Part shown: one piece after another, positions 30,154-41,942 of the stretch
Position numbering within the stretch: position 1 is the first letter of the stretch
Layout of the letters: each line of letters starts with the position of its first letter
Assembly: GCA_009746045.1 (NCBI GenBank)
Contig: RPFO01000213.1
Location: 11,496,150-11,560,149 of the forward strand
DNA: 64,000 nucleotides
Reading direction: 5' to 3'
Origin: Mesostigma viride
Lineage: Eukaryota > Streptophyta > Mesostigmatophyceae > Mesostigmatales > Mesostigmataceae
Translations under genes and position numbers: made by a program
The notes under the pieces: generated by a model
Told to the model about the DNA's origin: nothing
Seen by the model: only the letters and a program-made list of their open reading frames with translations
Databases searched by the model: none

Positions 30154-33100
30154 ATGGATATAGCGGATCCTGCTGAGGAGATAAGGGGCCTGAAGACTAC
30201 TCTTCGCTCCAACCAGAAAATTATTGCTGAGGTGCGCCGAAAAGTACTTGTCCCTCTTCTGTTTTAGCTTTACTTGCTCCTTGGCGACGTAAAGGTCGCC
30301 GTATACTAAAGACCTTGTAGATCGTCTGCTCGCCGAGAGAAATCTTTGCCCACCTTAGGTAGCTGATGGTTCTTCTTCCTCCCGTGGTTCACTCTACAAG
30401 CAGATGCAAGAAGAGATTTCCAGGGCAACCGCGGCATTGGAGGAAAAAGTAAGCGTTGTTTGACAGCCTGTATGAATCCCACTTGCTTTGCCGTTATGAA
30501 ACTGCCTGAAATTAGCGCTGTGGGGTTTCCGCAGTTCGGCGCTGTTCGCGCCGGCAAATGATTTTCCCCAAGGGTAGCATCCACATTCACCTCACAGTCC
30601 TGCACGGCCTGCTCCCTGGCGGCCGTTGGGCATATATATGCAAATTCACAGGCTAGTGCATTATTGCTTGACCAAGTATGGGTAGCAAATGACATAGGGC
30701 GGCTCGGAGAATTTCCTGTGCCTGGGCAACAGAAAAGTAAGGGGATGAATGTGTGTCCGAGCATCTGCATGTTTGCATTTGTCCGCATATGCAAGTATAC
30801 CTCTGGGGCAGGGGTGGAGCTTCTCTTGTCATGCTGACAGCCGTCATGGACCAGGGAAATCCGCTCGTTGCAAGTAAACCTCTGGGGCAGGGGTGGAGCT
30901 TCTTTTGTCATGCCGGCAGCCATAATCAACTAGGGAAATCCGCTCGTTGTGTTCGTTGCAGGGCCACAAACCTGACTGGTTCACTCATCCATGGCTTTGA
31001 ACACGGGTTTCTGATATGTAGATAAGGCTGGTGCGCGCACAAGATGTCTGTTCACCACTGTCAATGCCAACATGATTGCAAGCCAACCCCCTTTGCGGCT
31101 GTAAATGCTGTGTCCCCATGAGCACACTGGGGCCACACCAGGACTCTCCTCGGGTCCTCCCCACAGACGCCTGTGCTATTTTTAAATATCCAATGTGAGG
31201 CCTTTGCTGTAAGAATACTTCCTACTGTAGCGCGTTTCCAAAACTGTGCCATTCGTGCCAGTAACATGACACACTACCCTCTCACTAACCATAACCGTAC
31301 AAGCATGCCATCACAGAAGTTGCCTACCTTCGAAGGTATGCAAGTTATCCACCACCATCCCGTGCCAACAGCAGTCACGAATCCCCTCCCCCCCCTCCCC
31401 ACGGCACATTGTGCCAAAACCCACCCCCCAATGAACCCCCATCATCGACCCTCCCAAAGAAGCCCGTGTCTAATGAAAAGTGTGTCTAATGAAGATAAGA
31501 GTGCGTGTTGGATGAAGTTGAAATGAGTAATACACCCCCTTTAGATGAGTGGCCGCCCCCACGAAGCCTAGAGCTAGTGCCTGCCCTGGCCTGGTCACTC
31601 TACCTCGGTCACTCCATCGCAGTCACTATTTCCTATTCCACACGCATGTCGGATGTCGTGTACTGGCCGCCTCGCCCCTGACACTTTATCCTGTTCACTC
31701 TATCCACGTTCAACTTATACCTGTTCACTCTATCCCCGGTCACTATATTCCACGGCCACAGGACGACCGCATCCAGGCGCTCGCCCAGGCCAAGGAGCAG
31801 GCGCTGGCCGCCGCCACTGCCGCCGAGCAGATGCTGCAGGCACACACCTCCAGGGCGGCGCCCTCGCAGGTGTTCGCGATCCAGTCGCTGGAGGCCGAGC
31901 TCAAGGCCAAGGGTGCAGAGGTTGGCTTACTGTTCTTTTACTTGACTAGGCTCCAGGTGTTGCACATTGTCGGGTGTCCGCGATCCAGTCGCTGGAGGCA
32001 AAGCTCAAGGCCAAGGATGCAGAGGTGCTCCATTGTCCGTTTACTTCACAGACGTGGGTCATGGGCCGGTTAGCTTATTTTACAGGTGGTGCACGGTAGG
32101 TGTCGGCGATTCAGTCACTCGATGCGGAGCTGAAAGCCAAGGAGGTGGAAGTAGGCCGTTTGTGCGCGTGGCTCTCCCACCTTAATAATCTGAGTTTTTA
32201 CTTAATAGCCAATGGCATGGAGGGAGGAGGACTGCGGGACTAGTTGCTTTTGTTGGAATGCGAGGGGCAAAGGTGAGCTTGATCTGAACTTAGCTGGGCA
32301 CAATGACCAGTGACCCACGGCTGCTGTTGACGCCACTGACACCTGCTCTTTGAGCTCGTGCAGTTTACTCTGTGCATGCAGTTTACTCTGATAATGTGTC
32401 CTTTTTCTGTCCCTCCCCCAATATATTCCCCATCCCTTTTTCTCGTTTCCCTCAATTTGAAATGTTTGCACGTTTTAGTAATGCCACTCAGTCTGATCTT
32501 ACTGGTGATGCTGATCCCTTTTACTGCACCACCACCACCACCACCACCACCACCACCACCACCACCACCACCACCACCACCACCACCACCACCACCACCA
32601 CCACCACCACCACCACCACCACCACCACCACCACCACCACCACCACCACCACCAGCAGCAGCAGCTCACGCGCATCCGGTGATATGATCCCTTATGCTGC
32701 CGCCCCCACCTCCCCCAGCTCGCACGCGTCCGGTGATGCTGATCCCTTATACTGCCACCCCCCACCCCCCCAACCCCCCCAGCTCGCACGCATCAAGGAG
32801 GAGCGCGACTCGGCGGAGCGGCTCCTCAAGGCGCGCGACGCAACACTGGCATCGGCCACCAAGAAGGCGGAGGGCGCCAAGTCCACGCAGAGCACACTGG
32901 TGGACTTGGAGAACAAGAACCGGGAGCTCAAGGCGCAGTCGGCGCAGCAGCAGGTAATGGGAGAATCCAGCTCACGGTGGTACATCAATTTGAAAAAGCT
33001 CAAACCGCACGCGTGCCATCCTCCGTGACGGAGGATGCTGCGTGATGCGGGGCTTTTTTAATTTTGGGTGTCCACCCCTTCCCATGTTCTCCCATCCTAT

Positions 33101-36100
33101 GCATTCACCCCACCAGGAGGAGAACCGCGCGCTGGCCAAGATGCTGACCAAGTTGTCTCGATACTATCCTCTACTATACGTGTGCTATACTGTGCCCCCC
33201 CCCCCCTTCCCCCCCCCCCTCCCCCAGGTTTAAGAATCCCAGATTTTTCATTACGGGACCCTGGATTACTTTACCTCTACTAGGAGACTTTTTTTTCTAC
33301 TAGTATAGGAGTAGTAGAATGTAGTAGAAAAAAAAATTAATCTCACTAATTGAATCATATTAGTGAGATTGTTTAAGATTGTGAGCCCTGGATCGGTCGG
33401 ACCCCATTCTGAAACGTGTGTGTGTGGGGGGGTATATGATATGCTGCAGGAGGAGAACCGCACGCTGGCCAAGATGCTGCGCGCCAAGTCGCAGCTGGTC
33501 GAGAAGCTGCAGGCGCGCACGGCACAAGCCGAGGCGGCGATTTCGCGGTCGGACCAGGCGGACCGCATCACGGAGATGGCCAAGACGCTGAAGGACCTGG
33601 AGGTGAGGGGGTGAAGGGCCTGGAGGCGAGGGGTGAGTGGCCTGGCCATCCGGGGGGTGAAGGGCCTGGGAGTAAGTTGGTGAAGGACCTGGGAGTAAGG
33701 GGGGTGGGGTAGGTGGGGAGGCCATGAAGGACCTGGGGGTGATAATGGCCTTCGTGCTATCATGTCTTTTCTGATGCTATCCTCAATCAACGGGTCTGGT
33801 ACATCCACTGGAGTGGCGTCTCTGAACATATGAAGCCACATCTGCGCAGGTGACGAGGAAGATACTGGAGGGCGATACGTTTGAAAGTTTAGGTGATCAC
33901 TGTGGCTTATGCGTGCAGGAGGAGAAGGAGATGCTTGGGCATGATTCATACACAATTTTACTTGCTCACTGTGGCTTGGCTTGGTCACTATGGCTTGTGT
34001 CCGCTGGAAGGGAAGAAGATGCTGGTGCTTGATACTTAAACAAATACAATGCTTTGTCACCATGGCTTGTGTGCAGGAGGAGAAAAAGATGCTGGCACGT
34101 TATACTTACACTAGCACAATGCTTGGTCACTGTAACTCTGTCACTCTGGCTTATTGTGCGTAGGAGGAGAAGAAGATGCTGGAGCGCGACCTGGCGCGCA
34201 CGTCTGCGGTGGCGGCGCGCGTGACGGCGATCGGCGACCGAGAGGACGGCATGGTACCCGTCAAGCAGTGGATGGAAGAGCGCCGCTACCTGCAGGTGGG
34301 GCCGCGTAGACACGCCAGCATGCTAGAGCATGTGTAGTAGTTGCAGTACGTGTGGGGTTGCGAGGACGGCATGGTGCCCGCCAACCAGGGGGGTGGAGGA
34401 GTGCCGCTTTGTGCGGATGGGTCCTCAGTAACAAGACGCTGAGTCAAGAGGTGCTCACAGGACAACAGGGAACCTTATACGAACTACCGCCGCTAACTTA
34501 GCGGGTTTATCGCGGCCGTTGGATCCATCATCGGACGCTCCAGATTGTCGGAGGCTAACGTTTTAACTTTTTTCATTTAGCCTTCGTATATCCAAACTTA
34601 CATGAACTAACCGATTACTCCTATACACCTTGTGTGCTACACTGTAAATCTCATGAATGTCTCGTCTCCCCCTCGTGTCTGGGCGCCGCGTACCCCCCGT
34701 GTGCACCTGCCCCAGGGCCAACTCAAGCGGCTTCAAGAGAAGCTGGCCATCGCTGAGAAGAACGCCAAAGTGGACGACCTGGTCAAGGTATGGGGGGGGG
34801 GGGGGGGGGTATCCAACGTGTTTGTGGGTGTGTAGAAGCTGGCCATCGCCGAGAAGAACGCCAAAAGTAGACGACCAGGATTTGTGTGCGTGTGTGTGTG
34901 TGTAGAGCGGGTGGGTGGGCAGGTGGGTGGGTGGGGTGGGGAAGGGACGGTGGCAATCTTAGTGGGAACAAAGGTGGATACTGAGCGTGCTTTGAGTTTG
35001 TGCATGGATGGAAGCCTCCTCCTTGGTCGCGCACATGCACCCCTTAGCAGATAGGCAACATGCCTCTCTGGCACGCGCCTTACCCTCCGCATGCAGGGGC
35101 ACGCGCCCCCTAACCCCTGATAACCCTAAACCCTACACCTGCGAGCGCTTGGCAAGGCAAGACGTTCTTAGTCAGGTCATCATCGCTGTTTTCAATATAC
35201 TGCTCAGGGTCTGCCATCCGTCACCTTGTTGGAGAAGCCTTGGATTTCCCAACAATCTAAAACAAAGGCCTTGCTCGGACACTGGACAACTGCTCCTACC
35301 TAGCATCCCGTTGCACTAAATGCTCATGGTAGCAGTCATAAAACGGACAATAGCTCGCTGTCTCGCTATCAGCTATCAGCTATCCTATCTGTTATCCTCC
35401 TTCGAAACCACTGTCATCGCCTCTTTTACCCCGCACCCCTTCCCCTCTGTAGGCCATCCTGAGCAGGCGCCGGAACATTTTCAGGTATCATGGCTGCCTT
35501 CCCACGCATGTACGTGTAGTACCGACTCATCCTGTATTTGTTGAGCTTTGCTTATGTTACATGTGACATGCGGATGGGCTCAAAGGGGACCGACCTGCCG
35601 TAGGTAGCGTAGTACTAGCGCTTGACGAGGGCACTGCGCAGGCCGGACTGTTTGTGCCGGCGCTGAGTGTGATCCTGAAGTGCAGGCCTAGGTAGCTTCT
35701 AAGGTACGCCACTAGACCTTGTACCTGCGCCAGGCGTGGCGCATCTGTGATGGGCAGTCAGTACTTAGAGTGGTGAAGGGGACGTTGGGAGGCCTCTTTT
35801 CAGCTTCGCAACTTGATCCCAGCATTTGCTGGCAAAGTCAGCTGGCCACTATGGCGGCTGCGCTGAATGTCAGACAATGCTGTTGGCCTCTCCGGGCGTG
35901 TCTAGGCCTACAGTAAAATATTTTTTTTCGCCGACCAATACCTGCCACGGTAATGGTTGGGGACTGGGGGGCATCTACGATTTGAGAGAAAGGGCGTGAT
36001 TTCCAGCCCTGGGCCCACCGACGATTCCCCTATGCCCCTGGGTGCGGCAAGCAGCTCCTTGACACTGGGGGTGCTGCATTCTAAGTGGACAACGTCGGGG

Positions 36101-39100
36101 AAGGAGCCATACAGGCCAGGGCCAGCGGCTACGGTGGAAAGAGTCACAGGCGGAGGCGAATCTGCCCTTAAGCGTGGAGATGGCTAGCGCAGGGTGCCGG
36201 GTAGCCCATAACTGCCAGGAGCCTGACAGCGGACCGGATCTTTCGGCCTGTGGCCAGACGGGAGGTTCGGGGAGGATGCGAGGCTGGAGCAAATCTTGGC
36301 GGGAGGAGCTCGCTCTTCATCATAGCCCAGTTTTTTAGCAAAGAATGGCCGCCTGGCGGGGCTGAGATTTTGGCTGCTTCATCGCCTTTGCCCTTTTACC
36401 CTGTATGATGCATTATAGGAAAGACAAGAGTTCGGTTCTCCAAGGCGGGCCTATGCCACAAAATATGTGTGCCACAAAATATTTCCTACAAATTCACAAG
36501 CCCTGGTCGGGGCGTTGGCTAAGCAACTTTCCAGCCAAAGCTCCGGTAGGGTAGAGGGCCTATCGCCACGATGGCTTACCGCCAGGAAATCCCAGCCTCA
36601 GGGGTGGGGCTGGCGATGGGTCCTGGGCTTGTGAGAGGGGGTCCGGGGGCGTAAGACATAATGAGCAGCCGCTGGAAACTGCCCCCCCTAACGGGGGGAA
36701 CGACATGGGTGCCGCCCTGCGTCCGCCGGGAAAACGTAGCGGCCACACGGGGGCGGCAGTAAAGCCGCGGCAGCGTGCAGGAGGGGGGCCATGGGCGGAG
36801 AGAAACTCGGCATCAAGGTTGGCGACAGTCTTGGTGGCCATGTAGGGGGTGTCGGGGCAACACCTTGTGTTCGAGTATGCTGGGCCCCCAGCATGGTGCT
36901 ACAATAACCAACTTGATAATGATGAGCACTGATTTTGAAGGTGTGGTATAGTCCGTACATATAAAGCCTAGCACACAAAAAATTATGTAAAGCAAATGTT
37001 TCTCTTGGTGGGAAGGAACTAAAATTGACCAAAAGCTAGAAATGTATTTGTCGAGCTTTGCTCATTCTATATGTGACATGCGGACGGGCTCAAAGGGGAC
37101 CGACCTGCCGTAGGTAGCGTAGTACTCGCGCTTGTCATGAGGGCACTGCACCGGCCGGCCTTTTTGCGCCGGCGCTGAGTATGATCCCGAAGTGTAGGCC
37201 TAGGTAGCTTCTAACGTACGTCACTAGGCATTGTACCTGCGCCAGTTGCCAGGCGTGGCGCATCTGTGATGGGCAGTCAGTACTTAGAGTGGTGAAGGGG
37301 ACGTAGGGAGGCCTCTTTTCAGCTGCCACCCACCCACCCACCCACCCACCCACCCACCCACCCACCCACCCACCCACCCACCCACCCACCCACCCACCCA
37401 CCCACCCACCCACCCACCCACCCACCCACCCACCCACCCACCCACCCACCCACCCACGCTGCTAGGAGGGGCAACACCTCGTGTTCAAGTATGCTGGGCT
37501 GACAGCATGGTGCTACAATAACCAACTTGATAATGGGGATGTGCACTGATTTGGAAGGTGTGGATGGGCTGTACGGATAAAGCCTAGCACACGAAAATTT
37601 ATGTGAGATATATGTTTTTCTTGGTGGGAAGGAACTCCAATGGACCAAAAGCTAGAAATGTATAGTACTGATTCATCATAAGAAGCTTCTTGCCCAACGC
37701 CCCATCCTCTCCCCCTATAGGTCAAGGTCAAGTTGCGCCAGTCACTAAATCCATGTAACCCAAGTTTCATTGGCTCTTCCCCCTCCCCCACTTCCCCTAT
37801 TCCCTAAGTTTCCAGGCCGGCCAAGTTGGCTCCCTTTCTCTTCCCCCCTCCTCTCCAGGGCAAGCTGCGCCAACGCCTGGATAGTGGATACGTTTAGGTA
37901 GTTGTTTCACGGTTGCCTGTCAGCATGCCCATGTGCCCTGGCACTTTTTACACATCCAATAACAAAATTGCTGCCTCGTGTTCTCTCCCCTAGCCACAGG
38001 CCAAGCTGCACCAGTGTCTGGATGTTGTTAAGGATTGTGGTGGCCGACATGAACTACAACATTTCTACACACAATACCAACTCTTCAAGAAACTGTCTGC
38101 CCAACCTGCCATCCCCCCCCCTGCAGGTTAAGCTGCGCCAGCGTTTGGACGTGCTGGAACAAAGCATGCGACCCAAGCGCCGCATGTCCGTCTCCGCTTT
38201 CCCTCCCCGGAGCGCCAGCAGCCTGTCCGCCACCACGCCAGGCCTCGACTTGGACACGAGCGATGCGGACAGTGGGATGCGTGGGGGTGACGGCGCCCGT
38301 GGTGATATTTCGCATGCCAGCAGTGCAGGTGGCAGCATGGCGGACGACGTGGTTCCTGCCGTCATGTTCGAAACGCTCCAGAAGGAGGTGCTTGCACTGC
38401 GCAAGAAATGGGCCAACACGGGTGGCCTGCTGACCGAGAAGGACGAGACCATCGAGGTGAGTGAGGGGGGGGGGGAGGAGGGGGATGGCTCAAGAGCGTC
38501 TTCTTGAGATAATTATGGTGGCTGACCGAGAAGGACGAGTGCATCGAGGTAAAAAGGGGGGGGGGGGGGGTTGGGGCATCGAGGGGCGTTTTATGGTAGT
38601 GGAGCCACATTGTATCGCAGATCGTTGTTCAGGTGCTCACCAAGAAGAACGAGACCGTTGAGGTGAGGGGGATCAGCTAGGGGCGTTTCATCGAGGTGGT
38701 TTCTAACCGAGAAGGACGAGATTGTTGAGGTGAGGGGGAGGAGGGGGGCGCAGTAGGGACGTCTATGTACAGTTGCTCTGTGAAAAGGACGGAGGGCACC
38801 GACGTGAGTGGGGGGAGGGGGCCGAATAAGGGGCAGTTTATCAACCAACCAGTTTTTAAGCCTGGTCGCTCACTGAGAAGGACAAGAGCATTCGGGTGAA
38901 GGGTGGGGGGTGGGGGGTGGGGGGGTGGGGGGTGGGGGTGGGGGGGGGGGGGGGGGGTGGGGGGGTGGGGGGTGGGGGTGGGGGGTGGGGGGGGGGGGGG
39001 GGGGTGGGGGGGGGGGGGGGTGGGGGGGGGGGGGGGGTGGGGGGGGGGGGTGGGGGGGGGGGGGTTGGATGGGTGTGTGTGTGGGGGGGGTAAGTCATGT

Positions 39101-41333
39101 CTATGCCCCCAGAGGGGTTGTGGGTGAACCCTGGGTGTGCCCCTAAAACCCCTCAGGCTCCGGGAGAAGCCAGTCTATTATCCCAATCCGGCGCCTCAAC
39201 TGCGTTCCAAGCCTATCTGTGGGCTCTGGACCATGGCCGGGGCAACCTTACTGCATCCGCCACGCTTTTGCTATGCCAAAGCTTTATTGCACCCACAATT
39301 GCGCCCGCACCATGCGGAGAGAGCGCTCTGTGGCCTGCCCACTTAGGGCAGTGCGAGAAGCTAGGGCACTCTCCCTCCTCGTTTCGTATAGGGGTTGAAA
39401 GGTCCTTTATGGGTACCCATGCGACGCAGTCTACATGATAATTAATGAATGAATCAATGCATTACTCAATTAATTAATGCCCCCAGAGGCACCCGCGTGA
39501 TCACGCACAATAGGTACTGGTTCTATGCATTTTTCTACTATGCCTTGTTGGCTACCCTAGGCAAAGGACTCACCAGATGCTCATGCGCGAGGCGGACCTG
39601 CTGGCTTACCCGTGCATGATAGCATCATACTGCGTGCATCCTTGTGTCATCCCTGGCTGGCTACCTCGTGCAAACCACTCTCCAAATGCTCACACGCAAG
39701 GCGGACCGGCTGGCCTACTGTGCTGCGTTGTCGCATGATGTGTGTATGTGGTGGGTGCTTTATGATATGCTGAACGGTCAATGTCTACGTATGCCCCCAG
39801 TTGCTCACGCGCAAGGCGGACCTGCTGGCCTATTCGCGCGAGGCCGACGCGCGCAAGGCCAAGCGCGAGGTGGCGTCGCTCGCCAAGGAGCTGTCGGCGC
39901 TGCGCATCGAGCTGGTGTCACGCGAGGATGAGTACAAGGTGGGTGTGGTGCTAGTGTTGTGGTGTTAGTACGGGCATGTATTCTATGGACACGGTACACC
40001 GTCCATTTCAACTAGTGTGTGTAACAGCATTTGCGAACCTGTACAAAAGTTACGGACATGTGTGTCAGCCAAACACGGCCAACACTGCGGAGCCTGACCG
40101 CGAAGATTACCCAGACTTTTTTGAAGGAACAAATAGTGAATGCTTTAGCTGAACTGAGATAATCATAACCTGAAGTTCAAATGACGCTTTTGGCGAGAAA
40201 CCGGTCCACGGTAGCAGAAAGGTACCTTTTGGCGAATTAATTAATTTTTGGCCCAAAATGTATCGGATTCCGACCGATTTCGACCCCTATCTTCCATTTT
40301 GGACCAAGGTTTGACTTTCTCATGGCAGATCCTAACTGCCCTCACCGAAATCTATCGATTGCACTACTTATACTTGAGATCAGACCACCCTACCTCGTAC
40401 TTGCCATACTCGACTTTGGCTTACTTGGCGTAAGAGCATGACGTTTGAGCCATTTTTGCCAGTCTATCACCTGGTCGGAAAAGGACTTTCAACTACCCGA
40501 GGGCAGATTCGGAATTCCCTTGGAGACATCTGTCGATTGCACTAGTCAAATTTTATTTTGGGGTCGATCTCCGAGGCCCAGTTTCCTTGCGTGGACCGGT
40601 TTCTCGCCAATCGCGTCAAATACTCACTAACGTGTGCGTAACGCTTATTGACATGGGCGGTGTAACGTGTTCGCACAAAGATGAGTACATGCTGGGTGTG
40701 ATACTCGTATAGGGGGGGTGATACTCATACGAGCATGTATACTATAGACACAGTAGTGTGCTCTGATCTCGCGTGAGGACGAGTACACGGTGGGTTGCAT
40801 AGCTCAAAGTTGTTAGAAGTAGCTGTGTACGAGGAGGCTAGCATTCCATCAAGGTGCTTGGTACGCCTTACTGTGGCGGAGTACGAGGTGACTCTCCCAC
40901 ATCCTTGGGGGGCAGGGACGCGGTGAGTGATTGAAAGATGTGGTATTCAATATGCCTGGTCCTTTAGGGATTACCCCATGTCTGCCTGAGCAGGGCTACT
41001 ATTGCGGTGCACAAGCAGGGCTATCATTACAGTCCCTGCCACTGTATGATGGGTCATGGATGCATGGTGTGAAATGAGTGCCCTGGGGTCATGCAAACTT
41101 TGCATCCACGCAATTATTGCTGACGTGATTGTCTTTCCGGTGTCCACCTGGTTTGGATCATGTTGTGGGTGGCGTGCATATTTCATGGGTGCCATTGCGC
41201 GTGGTGGGCACACATCCACCTGGCATCCCGTGGTTGGGCGCATCAGGAGCGTGATGATGCGCTGCGCAAGGAGATTTTCAAGTACAAGCAGAAGGTGTTT
41301 GCGCTCCAGAACATGCTCAACCCCAACCACTAA
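30154..41333 (+). CDS. Coiled-coil protein, 10-11 exons, function unknown
   Basis: Exons by splice sites and phase, all phase 0: 30154-30231 (starts MDIADPAEEIRGLK), 30404-30448, 31762-31920, 32783-32953, 33450-33602, 34164-34295, 34716-34787, possibly 35470-35487, 38127-38456, 39801-39938 and 41247-41333 (ends QKVFALQNMLNPNH). The product is about 460 residues. Nearly all of it is heptad-like and rich in Ala, Glu, Lys, Leu and Gln (for example AQAKEQALAAATAAEQML, LARIKEERDSAERLLKARD, REVASLAKELSALRIEL). A Ser/Gly/Asp-rich linker is encoded within 38127-38456. There is no signal peptide, membrane span or enzyme motif, so it is probably a cytoskeletal or scaffold protein, by composition only. 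The tiny exon near 35470 is uncertain: 35455-35489 would give the wrong phase, while 35470-35487 keeps it. Introns hold many decayed copies of the adjoining exon edges. Confidence 0.82.
32527..32656. repeat. (CAC)n microsatellite
   Basis: About 42 CAC/ACC triplets followed by CAGCAGCAG. It lies between decayed copies of the acceptor region of exon 32783-32953. Poly-Pro, poly-Thr and poly-Trp frames here are artefacts. Confidence 0.95.
35532..37662. mobile_element. Head-to-tail dimer of an unknown element in coiled-coil intron
   Basis: Unit 1 (about 35532-37040) and unit 2 (about 37041-37662) both start with TATTTGTYGAGCTTTGC, share a left block of about 250 bp (TGACATGCGGAYGGGCTCAA...CCTCTTTTCAGC) and a right block of about 200 bp (GTGCTACAATAACCAACTTG...CCAAAAGCTAGAAATG). 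In unit 2 the roughly 1 kb between them is replaced by a CCCA microsatellite. Near-identical 15-mers flank the whole (TAGTACCGACTCATC at 35517, TAGTACTGATTCATC at 37663). No protein is recognised. Confidence 0.7.
37323..37457. repeat. (CCCA)n microsatellite
   Basis: About 33 CCCA units, located inside the second unit of the dimeric element at 35532-37662, where the first unit has about 1 kb of other sequence. Confidence 0.95.
38889..39070. repeat. G-rich (GGGGGTG)n tract in coiled-coil intron
   Basis: About 180 bases of G runs broken by single T, on the coding strand directly after a decayed donor-site copy (CATTCGGGTGAAGGG). It is a strong G-quadruplex candidate. Confidence 0.93.
39116..39476 (+). 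mobile_element. SINE-like repeat, copy 2, with 13-bp target-site duplication
   Basis: A 361-bp insert flanked by perfect ATGCCCCCAGAGG copies at 39103-39115 and 39477-39489, inside an intron of the coiled-coil gene. Its 3' half matches 8186-8345 and it ends in an AATTAATTAAT tail. It is in the same orientation as the host gene and encodes nothing recognisable. Confidence 0.85.
40165..40635. mobile_element. MITE-like element with GGCGAGAAACCGGTCCACG ends
   Basis: GGCGAGAAACCGGTCCACG at about 40193 is mirrored by CGTGGACCGGTTTCTCGCC at about 40594. Outside it the pairing continues with mismatches (TGACGC / GCGTCA). About 420-470 bp, non-coding, in the last long intron of the coiled-coil gene. 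No clear target-site duplication could be fixed. Confidence 0.65.
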
Positions 41334-41942
41334 AGCCCCCCAATAGTGTACCTTTGGAGGATGAAGATGCCCATTGGCATCGTTAGCATGGACCTGATTC
41401 TCAGTATCTGCATGATCACGATAGATGCCCATCTGCATGATCGAGATCGATGCCCATGGGCCGCCTAGGCGGCGGGGATCCTACGCACCATGGTCGTTTT
41501 GAAGATTTCCTTCCAGCCAGCCCAGGGAGCATATGTCAATGGTAGAGAGATTAATCGACATATGCTTGGTCGCGGCGTTTGCTGTGAAAGTGCAAAAAGT
41601 TTCTTTTGCTTTCGGACACCGCACTTTGAGACAGACAGGACTGCCCACCATGGCCGTGGTATTTGCGTGGGCACCATCTACAAGCTTTGCAGTTAGAACC
41701 GTGAAGAAGGTGCAACTTGATCACTTAATTGGTTTAGTTTGAAGCGCTGAGGTGGCTAGTCTGAAAGGCTACAACACATTCCGAACTGGGGTTGTTCTCC
41801 GCATACGCATGCACTTAGCTATTGCTCATCACTAGTGACGCTCCTCCGGCCCGTCAGGGGGTCCATTATTTAATTAATTAAGAACATAACTCCGTCGGGA
41901 GTACATGTAACACATATATCCCTGAAAAGGGGCATATGGTTT
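41334..41942. other. 3' flank of coiled-coil gene plus family 2 retroelement end
   Basis: No gene is seen. Short GATCGAGATCGATGCCCAT-like repeats lie at 41390-41455. At 41866-41942 a TTAATTAATTAA tail, AACTCCGTCGGGAGTACATG and AACACATATATCCC mark a minus-oriented family 2 retroelement; its remainder continues to the right of the TTAA element at 43697. Confidence 0.6.

Noticed and set aside
37135-37648. GWVGGWVGG repeat protein on the minus strand
   Set aside because: Read through a CCCA microsatellite within the dimeric element.
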